Assembly (NCBI GenBank): GCA_015490115.1
Contig: WFYM01000013.1
Coordinates: 1-8,411, forward strand
DNA: 8,411 bases
DNA from: Aquificaceae bacterium
GTDB lineage: Bacteria; Aquificota; Aquificia; Aquificales; Aquificaceae
Reading direction: 5' to 3'
This document shows positions 1 through 4,110 of the stretch, piece by piece. Each line of letters starts with the position of its first letter. Position 1 is the first letter of the stretch. The notes below the pieces were generated by a model. That model saw only the letters and a list, made by a program, of their open reading frames with translations. It was not told the origin of the DNA and ran no database searches. A program made the translations under genes and the position numbers.

Positions 1-1
1 C

Positions 2-145
2 ATAAGGGATCTTTTCTTGAAAATAGAAAGCTTCCCGAAAGAACTCCACGCCTTAGAACTTTTAAGGGACGCCTTCCTCGAGACTTCCAGATCCCTCACC
101 GAAGAGGGACCCCTCTGGAAGAAGCACATGAAGGTTGTGAGGTGA
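2..145 (+). CDS. 3' end of an unrecognised protein-coding gene (partial)
   Basis: This frame is open from the first complete codon at 2 to TGA at 143-145, giving 47 residues of a C-terminus. Its codons match the neighbouring real genes (AGG/AGA arginine, CTC leucine, GAG/GAA), so it is probably the tail of a gene that begins left of the window. The segment is charged and looks largely helical, with a leucine-rich stretch near the middle (HALELLRDAF) and a basic end (WKKHMKVVR). There is no membrane segment and no motif that I can tie to a family. Its stop overlaps a GTG at 142-144 by four bases, the usual signature of translational coupling to a following gene, but that following frame is interrupted. 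No function is proposed. Confidence 0.6.
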   Translation: MRDLFLKIESFPKELHALELLRDAFLETSRSLTEEGPLWKKHMKVVR

Positions 146-184
146 CTTTTTGAGAAAAGAATGAATTCATAGAAGAAGCTGAGA

Positions 185-205
185 AGCTCCTCGAGGAGGG
201 GAGCT
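185..205. repeat. Short inverted repeat / hairpin ahead of the tRNA nucleotidyltransferase gene
   Basis: AGCTCC at 185-190 pairs with GGAGCT at 200-205 around a 9-base loop. Nested within it is a perfect 12-base palindrome, CTCCTCGAGGAG, at 187-198. No T-run follows, so it does not look like an intrinsic terminator. It falls in the coding-like frame of 142-291, where it reads Leu-Leu-Glu-Glu, and this may be enough to explain it. An operator or RNA hairpin role is possible but not shown. Confidence 0.3.
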
Positions 206-233
206 ACGTCAAGAACCCAGAAGGGGTAAGACT

Positions 234-239
234 TAGAAT
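234..239 (+). promoter_or_regulatory. Candidate -10 element for the tRNA nucleotidyltransferase gene
   Basis: TAGAAT matches the TATAAT consensus at five of six positions and lies 8 bases before the ATG at 248. No convincing -35 hexamer is present about 17 bases upstream, and no Shine-Dalgarno lies between here and the ATG. If the element is used, transcription would start at or within a couple of bases of the start codon, giving a leaderless or nearly leaderless message. Inference only. Confidence 0.22.
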
Positions 240-247
240 AAATCAGT

Positions 248-1792
248 ATGGAGCTGGTCTCGAAGGGGAAGCACACAGCCCACGGACTTAACTTCTACCT
301 TTCTTACTTCGACGACGTTGCCAAGGTCCTCGAAAGAGACGAACTCTGCTTCATAGTGGGAGGTTGGGTCAGAGACAGGATCCTCGGTGAACCCATAGGC
401 TACAACGTGGACGTTGACTTCCTCGTGACATGTGACCCGGTAAGAGTAGCGAAGGACTTCGCAAATAGAATAGGGGGACACTTCTTCGTCTTCGAAAAGA
501 GAGGCTTTCTGATAAAGAGACCCGTAATAGCTACCGTAGTTCTAAACATTCCCCCTTACAGATACAGGTTCGACTTCTCGGAGCTGAAGGGAAAAGACAT
601 AGAAAAGGCTTTAGAGGAAGACCTAAGGGACAGGGACTTCACCGCCAACGCCATGGCGGTTAGCCTCGATGACGTTCTCAGCATAGGTGCGAAGCAGACC
701 ATAATCTACGACCCGACGGGCGGGATAAAAGACTTAGAAGAAGGTATACTGAGACCCGTCTCTTTGGAGAACCTGAAAAAGGATCCCGTTAGGATACTGA
801 GGGGGTTCAGGATAGCTGTCGAGAAGGACCTGAGACTCACAGAAGATTTCTACGAGTTCGTAGAGAAGAACAGAGAACTCATCTTAAAGGCAGCACCCGA
901 GAGGATAACCCACGAACTCTTCAGGATAATGAAGCACCCGAGGGGTTCAAAGGTGATGAGAAAGATATACGAAGTTGGACTCCTGGAGGTTATAATGCCG
1001 GAAGTGAAGAGACTAAAGGAAATTAAAGACCAAGGGGAACACCACATATACCCTCTCGACGAACACACCTTCAGGACGTTGGAAGAAGTTGAAAAGGTAA
1101 TAGAAGAAAAGGAAAAGTATCTCAGTAAGGAACTCTTGGAAAAATTCGGGAAGTTCGAGGTCCTCGGCGAGTTCTCGGACGTTGAGCTTCTGAAGTGGTC
1201 CGCCTTCTTCCACGATATAGGGAAACCGGAGACCTTCGAGTTAAAAGAGGGCAAAGTTACCTTCATAGGTCACGACAGGGTGGGGGAGGAGAAGGTAAAG
1301 GAGATAGGAAAGAGACTCAGGTGGGGAGATAAGGCGACGGAGTTCGTAGCCAAGCTGGTAAGACATCATCTCAGACCCTTCTATTTGAGAGAGTCGATGA
1401 GAAAGGGGGAGCTGAAGAGAAAAGGGAAGGCTAAGTTCTGGAGGGAGTGCGGTGACATAGCTCCTTGGTTGTTTCTGCTCTCAATAGCCGACGCTTACGC
1501 CTCCGGGGACTCGAAAGAAGAGATAAACGACCTCTTGAAGACCATAGAGGAACTCGAGAGGTTCAGAAAGGAGGAGATGGACCAGAGGGACTTCAAAGTC
1601 CTCCTTTCCGGCTACGAGATCATGGAGATCCTCGGCATAAAACCGGGAAGGATGGTGGGTGAGATAAAGAGGAGGCTCGAAGAAGCCCAGATGGAGGGGA
1701 AGGTAAAAACAAAGGAGGAGGCTACCGAGTTTGTGAAAGAGATCTACAAAGAGATAGGAGGAGGTAAGGATGAAGGAACTGATGCCCCTTGA
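248..1792 (+). CDS. Class II tRNA nucleotidyltransferase with HD domain, probably CC-adding
   Basis: This 514-residue enzyme adds nucleotides to tRNA 3' ends. The N-terminal nucleotidyltransferase head shows FIVGGWVRD at 35-43, the catalytic carboxylates D55 and D57, motif B RDFTANAMA at 129-137, and motif D as KDPVRILRGFR at 178-188. A helical tRNA-binding body follows. An HD domain at about 260-420 keeps its metal-binding set (H273, H322-D323 in FHDIGK, D415), so phosphohydrolase activity is plausible. Between the DxD strand and motif B the flexible loop of CCA-adding enzymes appears shortened by about ten residues, a known mark of CC-adding enzymes; Aquifex is known to split CC and A addition between two proteins. 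Symbols such as cca or pcnB would blur this, so none is given. The ATG at 248 is the only start candidate after the in-frame TAA at 239-241, and it has no Shine-Dalgarno. The 3' end overlaps moeA by 23 bases. Confidence 0.9.
   Translation: MELVSKGKHTAHGLNFYLSYFDDVAKVLERDELCFIVGGWVRDRILGEPIGYNVDVDFLVTCDPVRVAKDFANRIGGHFFVFEKRGFLIKRPVIATVVLNIPPYRYRFDFSELKGKDIEKALEEDLRDRDFTANAMAVSLDDVLSIGAKQTIIYDPTGGIKDLEEGILRPVSLENLKKDPVRILRGFRIAVEKDLRLTEDFYEFVEKNRELILKAAPERITHELFRIMKHPRGSKVMRKIYEVGLLEVIMPEVKRLKEIKDQGEHHIYPLDEHTFRTLEEVEKVIEEKEKYLSKELLEKFGKFEVLGEFSDVELLKWSAFFHDIGKPETFELKEGKVTFIGHDRVGEEKVKEIGKRLRWGDKATEFVAKLVRHHLRPFYLRESMRKGELKRKGKAKFWRECGDIAPWLFLLSIADAYASGDSKEEINDLLKTIEELERFRKEEMDQRDFKVLLSGYEIMEILGIKPGRMVGEIKRRLEEAQMEGKVKTKEEATEFVKEIYKEIGGGKDEGTDAP
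1756..1765 (+). promoter_or_regulatory. Strong Shine-Dalgarno for moeA, inside the upstream gene
   Basis: AGGAGGAGGT lies within the last codons of the nucleotidyltransferase gene and offers two registers of AGGAGG, ending 8 or 5 bases before the ATG at 1770. This fixes the moeA start at 1770 rather than the second ATG at 1782. It also suggests that moeA can be translated efficiently despite the overlap. Confidence 0.75.
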
Positions 1793-3002
1793 GGAGGCTT
1801 TAAGGATAGTCCTCGAACATGCGAAGCCCTTAGGCACGGAGCTTGTATTTTTAGAGAACGCCCTCGGGAGGATCTTGGCTGAGGACGTAAAGTCGGACAC
1901 GGACAAGCCCCTCTTCGACAACTCCGCCATGGACGGATACGCTGTGAGATCCGAAGATATAAAGGGTGCTTCCGAGGAGAGTCCGAAGGTTTTAAAGGTC
2001 ATAGGGGAACACACGGCGGGAACCAAAGAGACCTTTAAAGTAGAAAAAGGGACAGCTGTTAAGATATACACGGGCGCGCCCATGCCCGAAGGTGCTGACA
2101 CGGTGGTCCCCGTCGAGCTTACAGAAGAAAAGAACGGGGAGGTTTACGTAAAGAAGGAACTAAAGGAGGGGGCGAACGTAAGGAAGAAGGGTGAAGACGT
2201 GAAGGAGGGAGAAGTTGTAGTAAAAAAGGGGACCCAGATAAGACCTTACGAAGTTGGGATGATAGCATTTGTCAACAGACCAATAGTCAGGGTATACAGG
2301 AGACCGAAGGTGGGTATAGTCTCCACCGGGGACGAGCTTCTCGAACTCGGAGAACCTCAGACGAGACCCTTTCAGATAAGAAGCTCTAACCACCACATGC
2401 TCTTCTCACTTGCGAAGTCCGCAGGAGCGGAACCCCACCTCATAGGTATAGTCCTTGACGACCCGGAAACCCTTTTGAGAACGCTCAAGAACTGTCACCA
2501 ATACGACATCTTCATAACTACGGGCGGAGTCTCTATGGGGGAGAAGGACTACGTCCAGTATTTGATCAAGGAGGTGGGTGTTGAGGTCAAGTTCCACTGG
2601 GTAAGGATAAAACCCGCAAAGCCCGTTCTCTTCGGGACTTACGGGGAGAGGGGACTCTTCTTCGGGCTTCCGGGGAACCCTGTATCCTGTGCTGTAGCTT
2701 TTGACCTTCTGGTCTACCCGGCTATCAGGAAGATAATGGGTGCGAGGGAGATATTCAAGAGAAAAGTAAAAGCCGAGTTAGTAAAAGACTTCAGGAGGAG
2801 GGACACGAAGAGGAGGGAGTTCGCAAGGGTGAGGGTCTGGGAGGAGAACGGATCCCTCCTTTGCGAGCCTCATCCGAAACAGCAGTCCCACATGCTCACC
2901 TCTTTGGTGGAGTCGAACGCCTACATGATCGTTCCAGAAGGTGTTGGTGAGATAAAGAGGGGAGAATCAGTTGACGTCGTCCTCTTCAGCGATCCTTTCT
3001 AA
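1770..3002 (+). CDS. moeA: Molybdopterin molybdenumtransferase MoeA
   Basis: MoeA inserts molybdate into adenylylated molybdopterin with release of AMP, the last general step of molybdenum cofactor synthesis in the cytoplasm. The 410-residue length matches the family (E. coli 411). Visible motifs are DNSAMDGYA at 50-58, TGAPMPEGAD at 101-110, the MoCF-binding domain with VGIVSTGDEL at 181-190, TTGGVSMGEKDY at 250-261 and GLPGNPVS at 299-306, followed by the C-terminal beta domain from about 330 to the end. The conserved acidic residues D55, D188, E189 and D260 are all present. It overlaps the upstream tRNA gene by 23 bases and is probably co-transcribed with it, although the two functions are unrelated. 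No other cofactor genes are in the window, so the molybdoenzyme it serves cannot be named. Its 3' end overlaps the convergent pseudouridine synthase gene. Confidence 0.95.
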   Translation: MKELMPLEEALRIVLEHAKPLGTELVFLENALGRILAEDVKSDTDKPLFDNSAMDGYAVRSEDIKGASEESPKVLKVIGEHTAGTKETFKVEKGTAVKIYTGAPMPEGADTVVPVELTEEKNGEVYVKKELKEGANVRKKGEDVKEGEVVVKKGTQIRPYEVGMIAFVNRPIVRVYRRPKVGIVSTGDELLELGEPQTRPFQIRSSNHHMLFSLAKSAGAEPHLIGIVLDDPETLLRTLKNCHQYDIFITTGGVSMGEKDYVQYLIKEVGVEVKFHWVRIKPAKPVLFGTYGERGLFFGLPGNPVSCAVAFDLLVYPAIRKIMGAREIFKRKVKAELVKDFRRRDTKRREFARVRVWEENGSLLCEPHPKQQSHMLTSLVESNAYMIVPEGVGEIKRGESVDVVLFSDPF

Positions 3003-3935
3003 GACAGCCTTGAAGGGCTTCGGGTCCTCTATCTCGAAGACCATCCACTCCTCCGTCCTCGGGTGGAAGAAACCCAACCTGTAGGCGACGAGCATGTTGC
3101 ACTCCCCCATGAGTTCGTTTACCTCTTCGGGTAGGGAGCTTCTTTTGTATCCGTAGACCGTGTCTCCGAGGACCGGAAAGCCTACCGAAGACAGGTGGAC
3201 CCTTATCTGGTGGGTTCTTCCCGTGTAGATCCTCACTTTCAGGAGTGAGACGCCTACCCTCTCGAACCTCTTGAGGACCCAAAACTCCGTCTTTGCGGGT
3301 TTCGGAGACTTCGAAAAAACGGAAAACTTTTTTCTGTGTATGGGATGCCTCCCTATGGGTGCCTCTATTACCATGTGGTCTGTTTTTGGAATTCCCTTCA
3401 CGAGGACCCTGTAGAGTTTCTCGGTCTTTCTCTCCGCAAACTGCCGGGTGAGTTTCTGATGGGCTTTGTCGTTCTTGGCAACTACCATGAGACCTGCTGT
3501 TTCTTTGTCCAGCCTGTGGACTATGCCCGGTCTCTCGACACCGCCGATGGTTGAGAGATCCTTTAGATGATACAAAAGGGCGTTCACCAAAGTTCCCGAA
3601 GTGTGTCCGGGAGAAGGGTGGACAACCATACCGCAGGGCTTTACGACTACGGCAACGTCCCCGTCCTCGTAGAGTATATCAATAGGTATGTTCTCGGGCT
3701 TTATCTCCAAAGGTTCGGGTTCCGGAACTAAGAGGAGGACCTTATCGCCGGCTTTCAGCTTCTTGGAGGGCTTCCTCACCTCCTCCCCGTTTACGAGGAC
3801 GTAACCCTCCTCTACGAGCTTCTTTATGTAAGTCCTCGAAAATTCGGGATAAGAACCGGATAAAAAGACGTCGAGGCGCGAACCTTCTTTCTCTTTATCC
3901 ACTTCGAACTCTACAGCTTCGGCTACTTTACCCAT
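2967..3935 (-). CDS. rluD: RluD-type 23S rRNA pseudouridine synthase with S4 domain
   Basis: The 322-residue protein belongs to the RluA/RluD family, which isomerises uridines in RNA. RluD modifies helix 69 of 23S rRNA (U1911, U1915 and U1917 in E. coli numbering). An N-terminal S4 RNA-binding domain spans about 18-65 (RLDVFLSG, then VLVNGEEVRKPS). The catalytic domain has GIVHRLDKETAGLMV at 137-151, with the catalytic aspartate D143, and YTGRTHQIRVHL at 237-248. Length and order match E. coli RluD (326), but RluA, RluC and RluD specificities are not safely separated by sequence alone, so the symbol is tentative. The ATG at 3935 has no Shine-Dalgarno, yet a perfect TATAAT lies five bases upstream, which suggests a leaderless message. 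The next in-frame start, GTG at codon 12, also lacks a Shine-Dalgarno and would trim the region before the S4 domain. The 3' end overlaps moeA by 36 bases. Confidence 0.9.
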   Translation of the reverse strand: MGKVAEAVEFEVDKEKEGSRLDVFLSGSYPEFSRTYIKKLVEEGYVLVNGEEVRKPSKKLKAGDKVLLLVPEPEPLEIKPENIPIDILYEDGDVAVVVKPCGMVVHPSPGHTSGTLVNALLYHLKDLSTIGGVERPGIVHRLDKETAGLMVVAKNDKAHQKLTRQFAERKTEKLYRVLVKGIPKTDHMVIEAPIGRHPIHRKKFSVFSKSPKPAKTEFWVLKRFERVGVSLLKVRIYTGRTHQIRVHLSSVGFPVLGDTVYGYKRSSLPEEVNELMGECNMLVAYRLGFFHPRTEEWMVFEIEDPKPFKAVLERIAEEDDVN

Positions 3936-3952
3936 CTGGTATTATATAACTT
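3936..3952. promoter_or_regulatory. 17-base divergent promoter with overlapping -10 elements on both strands
   Basis: The whole gap between the minus-strand rluD ATG and the plus-strand small-protein ATG is 17 bases and very AT-rich. On the minus strand it contains a perfect TATAAT (plus coordinates 3941-3946), ending five bases before the rluD ATG. On the plus strand it contains TATTAT (3940-3945; five of six to consensus), ending seven bases before the ATG at 3953. The two elements share five bases. With normal spacing, both transcripts would start at about their start codons. Neither gene has a Shine-Dalgarno, which fits leaderless messages. No good -35 hexamer is seen on either side; any such element would lie inside the opposite gene. 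Confidence 0.5.
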
Positions 3953-4108
3953 ATGAGCGGTGAGGCTCTTATATTCATGCTCGTCTCTTGGGGGATAATA
4001 TGGGGTCTCGCCGTCTTTTGCTTTACGATGCTCCTCACACACCCGGAAGTCGAGAGCCTGAGCAGAAAACCCTCACCTCCTTCCAGGGAAGAGGAGGAGA
4101 TAACCTGA
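3953..4108 (+). CDS. Small single-helix membrane protein resembling MetS (NSS amino acid importer small subunit)
   Basis: This is a 51-residue protein. A short N-terminus (MSGEA) leads into one membrane segment at about residues 6-28, rich in I/L/F/W/V with the core SWGIIWGLAVF, then a polar tail starting THPEVES and ending in an acidic run EEEE. The plan MSxxAI-M, then IIWG, hydrophobic residues and HPE is what I recall of MetS-type small subunits that accompany NSS-family sodium-coupled methionine/alanine importers (MetP), so this is the best guess. No large transporter is in the window, so it would be an orphan or act in trans. Support for it being real is its exact fit: it fills the gap between rluD (17 bases away) and the secA stop (2 bases away). 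It lacks a Shine-Dalgarno. An alternative start, ATG at 3977, would remove the first eight residues and cut into the helix. Confidence 0.68.
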   Translation: MSGEALIFMLVSWGIIWGLAVFCFTMLLTHPEVESLSRKPSPPSREEEEIT

Positions 4109-4110
4109 TC

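Larger units (their letters stand above)
142..291 (+). pseudogene. Coding-like frame interrupted by an in-frame TGA (possible broken or recoded small gene)
   Basis: A GTG at 142-144 overlaps the stop of the preceding gene (GTGA). The frame reads V-T-F, meets TGA at 151-153, then stays open to TAA at 289-291. The downstream 45 codons use the same codons as the real genes here (GAA GAA GCT GAG AAG CTC CTC) and encode an acidic, helical segment (FIEEAEKLLEEGSYVKNPEG). There is no ATG, GTG or TTG in this frame after the TGA, and the other two frames are also stopped between 151 and 172, so no single-base change simply restores a long frame from upstream. It overlaps the start of the nucleotidyltransferase gene by 44 bases. 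The pattern helix, Glu-Gly-x-Tyr, then a basic stretch faintly recalls the C-terminus of FlgM anti-sigma factors, but this is too weak for an assignment. It could be a decayed gene, a sequencing error, or chance. Confidence 0.3.

Noticed and set aside
151..205. UGA at 151 followed by a hairpin at 185-205, considered as a selenocysteine codon with a SECIS element.
   Set aside because: Bacterial SECIS hairpins start almost directly after the UGA, while this loop lies about 38-46 bases downstream, and the residues around the TGA (V-T-F-x-E-K) match no selenoprotein motif that I know.
1481..2101. 206-codon open frame on the minus strand across the nucleotidyltransferase/moeA junction.
   Set aside because: It is a shadow of two well-supported genes; its product is Ser/Pro/Leu-rich without recognisable motifs.
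4070..4100. Imperfect inverted repeat (CTTC...GAAG with GC-rich flanks) near the small-gene and secA ends, considered as a terminator.
   Set aside because: The loop is tiny, the outer stem is mismatched, no T-run follows on either strand, and the sequence is explained by the Pro/Ser and Glu codons at the end of the small gene.
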